Of a DNA stretch of 64,000 bases, positions 1 to 11,000 are shown in pieces (the first letter of the stretch is position 1; each line of letters starts with the position of its first letter). Under the pieces are notes generated by a model. It saw only the letters and a list, made by a program, of their open reading frames with translations. It ran no database searches and was not told where the DNA came from. The stretch is taken from assembly GCF_950295315.1 (NCBI RefSeq), contig NC_080165.1, positions 7,876,417 through 7,940,416 on the forward strand, given 5' to 3'. The stretch is from Erinaceus europaeus (Eukaryota; Chordata; Mammalia; Eulipotyphla; Erinaceidae). Both the position numbers and the translations under genes were made by a program.

Positions 1-99
1 CTGGGCTTCCATAGACAGCACTGACTCCGGAGAATTACCGGCAGTAATCTGAAGGCCCTTGCGCCTCTGAAGTTCACTTCTGTAAAAAGAAAGATCTAT

Positions 100-414
100 T
101 GTTGGGCATTACGCCAGCTCCCCCTGCTCCATTGCTCGATGCTGTGGTCTATTTACATAATCGCTGTTTTGCCTGAGACCCGCCCTGCCTGCAGGGCACT
201 GGTTTAATCCCCACTGGTTAGATGGAAGCTGGCTACCTTCCTGCTCTTTTCTCCTCTCCACCCCTATCCTACCCATTTTCTTTTCTGACCTGCCACTTCT
301 GCTTCGGAAGGTATAAAGGCAGTTCTTTTCTGATCAATAAAGGAGAATTGCATTGCCTTCCCGCTCAGCCATGTGTTCCAGAGTCTCTCTCCCTCTGGCA
401 GCGCTAGCCCAGCA
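100..414 (+). mobile_element. Solo class II-type LTR (LTR family 1)
   Basis: Starts TGTTGGGCATTACG and ends CCCAGCA. TATA-like GTATAAAGG at 310 and AATAAA at 336-341 lie in the expected order. The flanks ATCTAT (94-99) and ATCTAC (415-420) look like a 6-bp target duplication with one mismatch, the size used by class II (ERV2) elements. No internal retroviral sequence is attached. The same LTR family recurs inverted at 12114-14285. Confidence 0.7.
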
Positions 415-420
415 ATCTAC

Positions 421-1489
421 TTTATTTCAGATGCTAGAGGAAGGGAAGCCAGAGCAGCATTCCAGTCACGTGGCACTGCAGACTGAGGTAAGAGCCTAGC
501 GCGTGGAGGTCAGGGCACCACTTGCATTTCTCCTGCTAACCCGACATTCCTCAGAGGAACCTGCCCCTCCCTGCCAGGAGCCCGGACTCCAGGTCAGTCA
601 TGGCTGGGTGCGGGTCTGATAGGCACCTTTTAATGTCATGGTGGGTAAGCTACTCTCCTAACACTTAGGTATAGTTTCAAAATTAAATACGAAGGAAAAG
701 AGGGATGATGAAAGAAGGAAAAGAGATTAAAAAGTGGTTATTCCATACGGATCTTTATTTTAATGTTTGAAAAGACCAAAATCCTCTGAAGAAACTTGCA
801 TAGTCATTACTTAAAAACAATTCACTGCATAAATAAGGTAGCTGGGGTCATCATTAACAACTTACATGTACAGGAAGTTGGAAGTCCTATAGAAAGTATC
901 TGTCTGTACTATATAAAGTACTTATTGGTACCGTGGCATGCTGATAGTTAATCCCTTGGGATGACATAGGGTCAAGTGAAGGAGAGAAGCCGTAATCTGA
1001 TTATCAATTAGAATTTAAAAACTGAAAAGCACTGAGGAAGATTAAGTCAATACAACATTCTGCACCGATGTTATAACATTTAATAGCTAGTGATTTATAA
1101 ACATTCTGATACAAAGGGCCAGGCACAAAAATACATGCTTTTAAAATTTATTTTTAACATAGGTTTGCATCTACCAAGGAAGATGTTTTGTGATAGAAGA
1201 GAATTTATTGAACATCACCGAGAGCAATAATGTTCTCAACTGGACGTAGCACTGGATGGCTTTAGAAATTAAAATCCTAACACTTCGCTATATAGTTTCA
1301 AAATTAAGGATGGAGAAAGGAAGAGAGAAACGGAGGAAGGAGGAGGATGAGAGATTAAAACGTGGTTACTTCACTTTTTAGAGATTAAAAGGTGGTTGTC
1401 TTCAGAGAAGGCAAATATAGGTCACTTCAAAAGACACAACCTACGTAAATGATTTATAAAGCGAGGAGAAACTAGATTGCTAAGAAAAG
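421..1489. other. 3' flank of SHPRH, no feature seen
   Basis: AT-rich unique-looking DNA with purine-rich patches at 690-735 and 1311-1360. No open frame of note and no recognised repeat. May be distal 3'UTR or intergenic. Confidence 0.5.
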
Positions 1490-1627
1490 CTTCTTTTTTG
1501 AGATAGAGACAGAGTCAGAGTGAGGGTGAAGGGAGCACAGCAGCAAAGCTTCCTGTGCAGGTGCGAGGGCCAGGCTCAAACCTTGGTCGTGCAGCACAGG
1601 ACTCAAGTGAGCTCCGCAGCTAGCCCC
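1490..1627 (-). repeat. Old ERI-type SINE fragment
   Basis: Reverse-strand remnant: degraded purine tract (gagatagagacagagtcag), CCTGTGCAGGTGCGAGGGCC and a B-box-like AGGCTCAAACC are recognisable. Strongly diverged. Confidence 0.45.
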
Positions 1628-1869
1628 AAATATTCACTTAAGGCACCAGAGGGGTTAGTGATAAGGACTGTACTGGCATGTACATCACAGACCTAAAATG
1701 ATTTCAGACACTGAAAGCCGATCCACGACATGGACAAAACTGGTAACTTAAAGTCTCCATCCTAGATGTGGAACAGACCGAGGAGGTCTGCCAGGAGACA
1801 AAGGCGGCAGAGATCAGGATAGGAAGACCTTTAAGAAAAGAGTGAAGGGGTGGGTTATGTGGTGGTCAG

Positions 1870-2135
1870 AAGAAAAAGGTAGAGCTTTCACATTACCATG
1901 AGTTCAAGCTCCCTGTCCTCTCCTGCAGGGGTGAAGCTTCCCAAGCCCTGAAGCAGTGCTGCAGGTGTCTCTCTATCCTCCCGTCCTTTCAATTTCTGTC
2001 TTTATCCACAAATGAAAGGGGGAAGGGGAAGGTAAACAGACAGACAGGTGGAAGCAGTAGATTTGTTGTCCAGGCTCTGAGCCCCAGAGACAACTCTAGT
2101 GATAATGATAATAATATTAAAAATAATAATAAATG
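1870..2135 (+). repeat. Diverged ERI SINE with 3' 'cagtag' extension
   Basis: Shows the B-box relic GAGTTCAAGCTCC, CCTGCAGGGGTGAAGCTTCC, GCAGTGCTGCAGGTGTCTCT and the longer 3' module (GCAGTAGATTTGTTGTCCAG ... CAACTCTAGTG) found in only some copies. Confidence 0.6.
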
Positions 2136-3234
2136 CAATTTAATTAAGTCACCTGTACAAAGGCTGATTATACAGATCAGGATGGTTTAATGTTCTCTAT
2201 CTTTTGCAAGGAAAAAAAAAGCACAACAGTCTGGCTCAAGAAACAAAACCAGTCGTAAGCTATTACAGGTGATAAAAATGAAACAGGATGGTCCGGGGGG
2301 TGCTACGGGAACTTGGGAGGCAAGAGGCGTACCCTCTAATAGGCCAAGGAAATCTAGGGTTAGCAAGCCTTGCTCTTTGCCAAGTCTGCTGTTTCCCCTG
2401 TGTGATGCTTTCTGTCCTACAGAGCCCAGAGGCAGCACTGCACATCGACTAAGCCCTGGAATCCTTCTGGGATTATCAAGCCCTCACCTAGTTTCCCTTT
2501 ACAAGAGCAGCCTGCCGTGCTTTATTTTCTTGTAGCCTTCACAACACCACAGGAGCGTCTTGTAAAATGTATACAATTCCACAAAATACAGTGTCTACAG
2601 ATCTAAAGTTCTTTCAGAACTGAGGCTCACTCTTTCCACTGGTTCATTAGTATAGCATCTCTTCAGGGATGATTACTCATAAGCACAGTGATATTTCTCT
2701 GGAAAATATAAGAGGATGGAAGAGGGACCCCCAAAAGCCTTTTGTTTGACGTCAAGTAGATGGACAGCACTTGCATTTACTCTGACAAATGTGAATTTAT
2801 CACAGTTGTTTTGAAGAAGTAACAGCTGTACATCATGGATCCTACAGTCTCAACAATTACATCATCTGTTAAAAGACCAAATAAATGAAAAAACAAAAGC
2901 AAGAATAGAATATAATCAAACCGCCAAACAAACCAAGCCCCAAACAAAACACACCACATGGTCTATGGCTCAGAAATTAAATACATTTCCAAATTTTAAT
3001 TTCCACTAAAATATTTATTTAATTGATATCTTACACAAATAAATAAAAATTTCTCTAATACAGACAGGATTTTTTTTTTTTTTTTTACAAAATTAAAACA
3101 TATAAAAGTTTGACCCTTAAAACTTTAGCTCAAAAAAAAAAAAAAAAGGAATGTTAGGAAATGTACAGATATGGAAATGTTTTTACCATTATAGTTGCAA
3201 ACTTCTAAATATCACTGACATATGATTTAGTGAA
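2136..3234. other. 3' flank, no gene seen
   Basis: Unique-looking AT-rich DNA with a poly(T) at 3070-3086 and a poly(A) at 3133-3147, which may be old retroposon tails. The short open frames here have no recognisable homology. Confidence 0.45.
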
Positions 3235-3400
3235 AAGAACGTGAAATTCGGAGTCAAAGGACTTGGGTTCCATCGCTTAATTGGTTTTGCATCAGAGGAA
3301 TATTTTCAACCTCAGCTGTCTACTTTTAGAGCAGGAAAGATAGTAATTATAGCGTCACAGAATTGCTGGGCAAACTACACACGTCACTGAACACACAGGC
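3235..3400 (+). repeat. Possible MIR remnant
   Basis: The order 'ggagtcaaaggacttgggtt', 'caacctcagctgtc' and 'gatagtaattatagcg' follows the MIR core layout (tRNA-like part, 'cctcagtttcctcatctg', 'ggataataata'). Very diverged. Confidence 0.4.
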
Positions 3401-4519
3401 AAGCTCTATCACAGGTGGAGAGCTAGAAAAGTAAGTTGTTTGATTTCATAGAAAAGAATCAATGCATATCTCCTTTCGACTGAGGAATAAGCACCATGAG
3501 TAGAAGTGTTCGTTTTCTTCAGCTGGATTAAGTCACCCATAAGCCTGGAGTAAGAAAGCGCACCTTAGCTAAGCACCAAAGCTTCTCGGACAAATGTGAT
3601 CCAGGGGGTGTTTCCACTAACTTTCTGGGCAGCTACAGAGGAGTTAATGACTCCTAAGGGTTTTCACGAGATGAAAGCTCAACCAAGACATCCCAATCAC
3701 CTCACGTGGCCAAGACACATGTAAGACACACCTTACCATGCAGTTTCAAAGTCCGTTCATTCTTCACAGAAGAGGAGAACACTGTTATTATAGTTGCGAT
3801 TATTTGCTTATGTGAATACAAAATTCTCTGGTTCCAAAAACCAAACTAGTCCTTGAGGGAAGCACTAGTAGAGTGAAATAACAAACCCTGTCATGGTATC
3901 AGGAAATGGTGGCTAGACTACAGGGGGACATGAGGAAACAGAGACATCACCAGAGTGATGGCGTGAAAAAATAAATCACCGTGCTACATTTCCGTGTTCT
4001 AAGGACTAAAATCACAAAACTGTAATATTTAAAAATATACATCTGAAAACTTAACTCAGAGAAATTAGAAGTAGAGACTAGACAATTCAAAAGTCAAAAT
4101 TAATATATTAAAAGTCTATTTAGAGCAAACTGCTTACACTGATATTACTTAACACATAATAGAAATATTTAGTACTTTAACTTTTAGTAGCAAGAGAAAA
4201 AGAATCACCTAACATCAACCTGTGGTTAGGAGTTATGTTACTGTAGAGTTTCTATACAAGGAGTTGTGGTCCAAACCTACTGAAAGAATCAGTAGTTACT
4301 ACAATTCACTCTATGTTCACACATGACTAACAAAATATTGCTAAAGACACTGAAGGCCTTTTGGAAAAAATGAGTCTTATATTGGTTGAAGACACCAGGC
4401 CGTACAGAACACGAGTCGCTGTCTCACTGACTGTGATTCTCTGACAGCCTGACCTTGCTAAAAGGACATATTCTTCCTTTTAATGGCCTCACCTCCTCAG
4501 CCTTGAGAAAACTATTCGT
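3401..4519. other. 3' flank, no feature seen
   Basis: AT-rich DNA without recognisable repeat or coding pattern on either strand. Confidence 0.45.
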
Positions 4520-4650
4520 CAGTGAGTGAGGAGGGCCAGGGGGGTCACATTGGCCCACGTAATGCCAGGAGTCAAACTCTCGTTTCAAGTCCTTGAGAGT
4601 TGTGCTTGAGAGACAGACCCTTTATCCACTACGCCCCTTCCTGGGCCCTT
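4520..4650 (-). repeat. tRNA-type SINE remnant
   Basis: Reverse orientation: 'ccaggagtcaaactctcg', 'tccttgagagttgtgcttgagag' and 'ccactacgccccttcctgggcc' correspond to a tRNA-headed SINE read backwards. Confidence 0.45.
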
Positions 4651-4884
4651 CATTTCTTCAGATAGACCATTCGTTCTTTGGAACAAAAAAATGAATGTTT
4701 TAGGAGGTGTGTGAAAGTAAATATTCTTCCATTGTAGTTTTCTTGGAAACAATGCGTTGAAAAGCTATCACCAGGAAGATGCATGGTTAAAAATAAACTC
4801 TTCAAATAAGAACAGTGTTTACTGACATCTACTGGATTTTTTCTTTTCTTTCTTTCTTCTTCTTCTTTTTTTTAACCTTATAGC

Positions 4885-4890
4885 TTTATT
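4885..4890 (-). terminator. Candidate polyadenylation signal AATAAA for SHPRH
   Basis: TTTATT on the plus strand reads AATAAA on the gene strand, 57 nt after the stop codon. A purine/A-rich stretch follows (4838-4878). It would give a very short 3'UTR; I believe vertebrate SHPRH transcripts have longer ones, so further sites at lower coordinates are equally possible. Confidence 0.35.
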
Positions 4891-4946
4891 CTTCTAGCTA
4901 TGACAATTTTGAAATATATTAAAGTCTGAACTGAATCAAGACCACG

Positions 4947-5043
4947 TCACTCAAGTTCTTCAGTTTCTTTGGTAAACAGGTCTGCCAGGTCGGCCACAGT
5001 CAACACAGATGCTTCTGAGTGCTTCACTGATGAGTTGGTGAGA
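4947..5043 (-). CDS. SHPRH: SHPRH window exon 22: last coding exon with stop
   Basis: 97 nt of coding sequence, acceptor CTCAAG|TCTC. After the split Ser it reads [20 protein letters not shown] and [11 protein letters not shown], then TGA at 4949-4947. The conserved C-terminal helix and acidic end agree with the family, so the stop is the normal one. Confidence 0.96.
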
Positions 5044-8000
5044 CTTGAGGATTTTCAGAAAGAAATCAAGAGGAATAAATTACTAAATTTGTCCCAATCA
5101 CCTGTCTAGCCTTATAATAAGACACGAGGATATATGACTATCATTAAATAGTAACTACGTATTTGCTTTTAATTTCCCAGAGTCAAAAGAAACTTTCAAA
5201 AAAATGACCTCATTACCATATCTTGTCAACATTAGTAAAGATCTCTCTCTATATATTTTTGAGGTATATCATAAAATGATTTCTTTCTCCCCTGCACAAC
5301 TATTAAGTAAAACTTCTGCCAAATGCTACTAAGTTTCTCACTCTGCAGATTCCCCTCTTCCTATCTGGTCAGCTTGTTTGTTCTTTTCTTCTTACTGCCA
5401 TCAGGGCTATTGCTGGGGCTCAGTGCCAACACTACGGCCACTGCTCCTGGTGGCCATTTTTTCCTTTTTTTTTTTCTTCTTAATTTGACAGGATAGAGAG
5501 AAACTGAGAGAGGTGGGAGTGTGGGCTGACTTAAAAAGTGATTCAGAGAGGGCTGGGCGGTGGCACACCAGGCTAAGTGTACATGGTGCGAAAAGTAGGG
5601 ACCTGTGCAAGGATCCCGGTTCGAGCCCCCAGCTCCCCACCTGCAGGGGAGTCGCTTCACAGGTGGTGAAGCAGGTCTGCGGGTGTCTGTCTTTCTCTCC
5701 CCTCTGTCTTCCCCTCCTCTCTCTGTCCTATGCAACAGCAGCAGCAGCAACAATGGAAAAAAAGCCTCCACGAGCAGTGGATTCGTAGTGCAGGCACCGA
5801 GCCCCAGTGACAACCCTGGAGGCAAAAAAAAAAAAAAAAAAGTGATCCAAAGTGCCAAAAAACAGAAGCCCCCTTAAATATATAATCCATTTTAATGTTT
5901 TAAATCAAATATAAAATGGCTAGAGCATTTGTTAAGGAAGACTGGATATGTAAAATGCTACTCATTTCTTAAAGGAAAGTATTTTTGCATCTTTTGGCTG
6001 ACTAGCTGGTCACCTACATAAGTTCCAAACAGATACAAGGTCTGAAGAGATAGCGTAACGGTCATGTAAAAAACCTCTACGGCCCGAGTCACTGAGGGTC
6101 TCAGGTTCAATCCCCTGCACCACCGCAGGGAAGAGCTGAGCAGGGCTACGTACAGGAAACCAGACAAAGCTAGACCCGTGTGACAAGCTCACGGAGACAG
6201 AGGAACAGTGCCCACCAACCGTCGCCTACCTCCTCTCAGCGGTCTTTAACATTGTTTGCATCCTTTCTTCTATTGTGGCTTTGATTAGGAATCTGTGTAC
6301 AATGGTGGGTCTAGAAGGAAGAGCACAGACAGATTTCAAATATATATATTACATTCGCCTGCCAGATGCTGTCTGCTGTGGCACCAAACACTTCATGTCC
6401 TGCAGTCAGAAAAAGTCAGTGATGGGGACTGGACGGCACTGCACGGGTGGTGCACACACATGATCAAGCTCAAGGACTTGGGTTCGAGCCCACCGCTTCC
6501 CACCTGCAGGGGGGATGCTTCATGAGCGGTGAGGCAGGTCTGCAGGTGTCTGTCTGTCTTTCTCTCTTCCTCACTATCTCCTCTCCTTCTCAATTTCCCC
6601 CTGTCCTGTCAGGTAACATCGAGAAAAAGAGAACGCTAGTGGTGAATCAACTAGTGTCAGGGAACTAGCCTTTTACGGAGGGGAGGCCATGACTGATGAA
6701 GGGGGGTGACTGATGAGAATAAAGACCTTTAGCAAAGGCGTGGGAAGGGAGAGACGCTGAATGAGAACAGCAAAGACACACTGGCCACAAACTCGAGGTC
6801 CTTGAGGGGCAGAAGCGTATTTAAAGGAGCTGGCAGACGGAAATAAGATTGGAGAAGCGGGCGAGGACCCGGTCACACAGGGCCTTACTGAACACGGGAG
6901 GAATTGAGGGCTTTCTGGCGGCTCCGTGTGCCTGTGAATGTGAGCCCTGACCCGGTGCACCACCACCCAGCCCTGTGATTTCCTTTGAAATGACAGGCGA
7001 TGGTAAGACATTCTAATGTGAGGATGTGCTTCGATAGGGCCTTCCCTGAAAATGTGGGACCCGGAGATGCTTGATTTTTATGTAATGAATAAACATTAGT
7101 AAGCTTAGTAAGGCAGTTTGTTTTTTCTTTTTCTTCAAAAATCATAAATGCATCTCACATCCCGGTGGCAATACAACCGAGAGGTCTCATATATGGGGAA
7201 TAATTTTCTGATACTTAAAAGTACTTCAAAATACTCTTAGGTTTGTTTTGGGCCTTAAACTAAATCTAAGCATGTCTTAAGAGTGGATGTAGTGGGGCTC
7301 TATTTTTTACGAAGAACTTTTAAAGGAGCTGCACCTGAGCAGAATAAATGAGACATGCTAGCGGCCAGGTGGTGGTGCACATGTCACAAAGTGCAAGGCC
7401 CCAGATTCAAGCCCCTGGTCCCCTAGCTGTAGGGGGGAAGCTTCTTAAGTGGTGAAGCAGCGCTGCAGGTGTCTGTCTCTCTCTCCGTTTCCTCACCCAC
7501 CTCTTAGTTTCTCTCTGTCTTCTAATAATAATTATATAGTTAAAAAATAACTATTAAAAAATGAGAACCATGCCTTCCTTTCAATACAGCCTACTGCAGA
7601 GAAACAAAAGTCCACTCCTCCCAGTCACTGTGGGTGCCTTCAATTGTGAGTTGTCTTAGGTATTTCAGAAAATACTTAGATGAATTCAGAGTAGTTCCTG
7701 AAGGTGGTGACACAAAGATAGGGAACTCTGGGCTTTGCTGGTTGGGGAAAGGAAAGTTGGAAATATCAAAATGCCTTTTAGACATATACTACTACAGAAT
7801 ATTGACAGATCACAAAGGCCATTTAAAATGCAATGGTCCTGACAGACACAAATGAAGAGCTTAAATGATGATTTGTTTACCAGTGAAACTCAAAGCAAGC
7901 ATGACTGGTGTAAATTTTATTTTATTATTATTATTATTATTTTATTTTTTTTGCATGCAGGGTTACTGCTGGGGCTCGGTGCCTGCACCACAAATCCACT

Positions 8001-11000
8001 GCTCCTGGAGGCTATTTTTTCCCTTTTTGCTGCCCTGGTTGTTTTATCGTTGTTGTGGTTATTATTGTTGTTGTTATTGATATCGCTGCTGTTGGACAGA
8101 GAGAAATGGAGAGAGGAGGGGAAGACAGAGAGGGGAAGAGAAACACAATATACCTGCAGACCTGCTTCACCGCCTGTGAAGCGACTCCCCCTGGAGGTGG
8201 GGAGCCGGGCGCTCGTTGAACAGGGTTCCTTCCGCCGGTCCTTGCGCTTTGTGCCACGTGCGCTTAACCCGCTGCACTACCGCCCAGCCCCCTGGTGTGA
8301 ATTTTAGTTCTTACTTTGTCTGTCCAATTCGGTGCACTCTGCCGATAGCTTGCAGCTCATGGGCAGGGTTCAGGATAGGCTCCACCAAGAGAACATGAGT
8401 CGCTTCAATGATGGTTAACCCATTAGAACCTGTGTGCAGGGGCAGCAGCAAGATGTTGATATCAGGATCGTGTTTAAATGCTGAGAGGTTCTCCTACAAG
8501 AGAGAGACACAGTTAACTTTTAGATGGATCAACTGAAAAGGAATTAAAAGTCATTCATCTTTCAAATGTCCCCTACTGTATACTGGGAAATATAACTAAG
8601 AAAGCTAAATGTAAAAATGAGGAATTAAAAAAAAAAAAAAAGGTAATCTTGTTGCTTTGGTTTACAATGGAAAGTAGAACTTCTTTTGCTCTTTATGACA
8701 CAGTGAACTCTTAACACACACGGGACACATGCAGATGGCCACTATAGTGTAAGAGAGAAGGAGAGTGTTTCTCAAGTGAGTATCAAACAGGAGACAAGAC
8801 TGCTAGGTTGTCAGTTGTCTGTGTGTTGTCTCTCAGCACGTGATCCTGTCAGTGTGATGGAGGGACAGCTTGACCGCACGCAGTTCAGCAGGATGCAGTA
8901 TCTCCAGGACTTGATTCCAGGGGCTAAGGAAAAGGTCTGCACGTCAGGTCAGCTCTAAGAAAAGATGGTTAGTAGGTATAACCAAGTGGCTTTCAAATGT
9001 TAATGTTACGATTAATCAAGAACTCAAACCCTGTGTATGTGATTTGCATGACATGAAATACTACAGTTCAGATAAGAGTTTCAATTAGCACTCCAACAGA
9101 CATAAGTAAAATCTCAAGTGTACCTGAAATGTCTTTACACGACCGATCTGTGCAAATTCCATGTTGTTCTCAGTGAGCGCTTTTGAAATGATATCTAATA
9201 CATCCTGCCACTGAAATACACAAAACAGTAAGAAAACAAATATTTATATGTAACTTTCACCTAAAATAATTGTAGGGGGACTAAAAATAAATTTTGCACT
9301 TTAGAATTAAGTAAAAACAAAATGAAACTTAAAAGTGGTATTATGAACGTTACCTATTTCTATCTTAAAATGCTAGTTTCTTTAAAAACAAATATTTTTG
9401 AAAAATGAAAACTAATTCTAGATATTTATTTTCTTGGAACTAAGAATCTATCACTCCCAGCAGCCATTTTTTCTTTTTCCATTTCTTTCTATTTTATTGA
9501 TGAGACAGAGAGAAACAGAAGAGCACAGGGAGAGAGAGAAGGAGAAAGACACCTGCAGACCTGCTTCCCTGCTCATGACACATCTCTCTGCAGGTGAGGA
9601 GTGGGGCTGGAACCTGGGTCCTTGTGCAGGGTAACGTGTGCGCTTAACCGGGCATGCCACTGCCTGGCTTCCAAAAATGAAGACATTTTCCTGGGTAGTT
9701 AGATGAACTTTATTTTCTTAATTTCATTCATGAAAGAGGCTTGAGGTTATACATTTCACTTAAAATATTAATGAGTGGGGTAGAAAGCATAATGATTTGC
9801 AAAGGGACTCTCAGGCCTGAGGCTACAAAGCCCCAGGTTCAATTCCCCACACCGCCATAAGCCAGAGCTGAGCAATGGTCTAGTAAGAAAGAATAAATAA
9901 ATAAATAAATAAATTGGGAGTCGGGTGGTAGCGCAGTGGGTTAAGCTCAGGTGGTGCAAAGTACAAGGACCGGTATAAGGGTCCTGGTTCGAGCCCTCCC
10001 CACCTGCAGGGGGGATCCCCTTCACAGGCGGTGAAGCAGGTCTGCAGGTGTTTGTCTATCTTTCTCTCCCCCTCTCTCCATTTCTCTCTGTCCTATCCAA
10101 CGACGACGACGTCAATCACAACAATAATAATAACTACAACAATAAGACAACAAGAGCAACAAAAGGAAATAAATATTTAAAGACAAACAAATAAAAAAGG
10201 AAATGGTTTTAAAAAATCAATTAATTCATTAATATAAGGAAATTTCTACACAAATTATAAACATATGAAATGCAGTGGCAGGAATTATGTGAAGCCCTAT
10301 GTTCCTACAGTTATTTTGTGGACATGGTAAACAATCAACATTCTGAGTAGAATCTACAGCAACAGAAAATGGTGAGAGAGAAGAAAGAGTCCGAGTGGAC
10401 AGTGAGGACGGACAGGCTGACTGTACCGTTGAGAAGACAAGTGCTTTGGCTCCGGGGTCTCTCAGCTGGATCCGCATCAGAGTTCTGACCACAGCTTCCA
10501 CTTTTGTAGAATGGCTGCCCTTGTAGCAGAAAGGAGGAAACAGCAGGTCAAGTGCAGTTCACAACAGGATGGGGAAAAACCCACACAGAGCACTTCTCAG
10601 TCACAGAGTTACAAGTGCATCAGAACCGACGGACGGCCAGGCCCACGTATGTGCAGCTGTTCTCGCTTTGTATTTGCTGGGATTTCTTTTACCCAGAGGC
10701 AGCAGGATTTACACTCAAGGAGAAGTGGCCACCAGGCACACAGAAAGTCAGTGAGGCCGTGACAGGAACCTGAGGATCTGATCTGGAGTTTAGTGGTTAG
10801 ATGTTAGAGGTAAAACTTTTGTTACTTGAGTTGACCAGAATTTATATTAAAAATAATGTTCTTGGGGGCCGGGCGGGAGTACAGCGGGCTAAGTGCACAT
10901 GGTGCGAAGATCAAGGACCGGTGTAGAGATCCCGGTTTGAGCCCCCGGCTCCCCACCTGCGGGGGGGGGGGGGGTCGTTTTACAAGCTGTGAAGCAGGTC

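Noticed and set aside
1..4946. A neighbouring gene downstream of SHPRH
   Set aside because: Mammalian synteny predicts another gene further on, but no coding exon could be found in this stretch.
5361..5858. 165-codon open frame on the minus strand
   Set aside because: It runs through two ERI SINEs; similar frames recur in many SINE copies because the family body lacks stops in certain frames.
9915..10190. tRNA gene in SINE heads (A and B boxes present)
   Set aside because: The heads are tRNA-derived but do not fold into a full cloverleaf and are followed by SINE bodies; no functional tRNA gene is supported.
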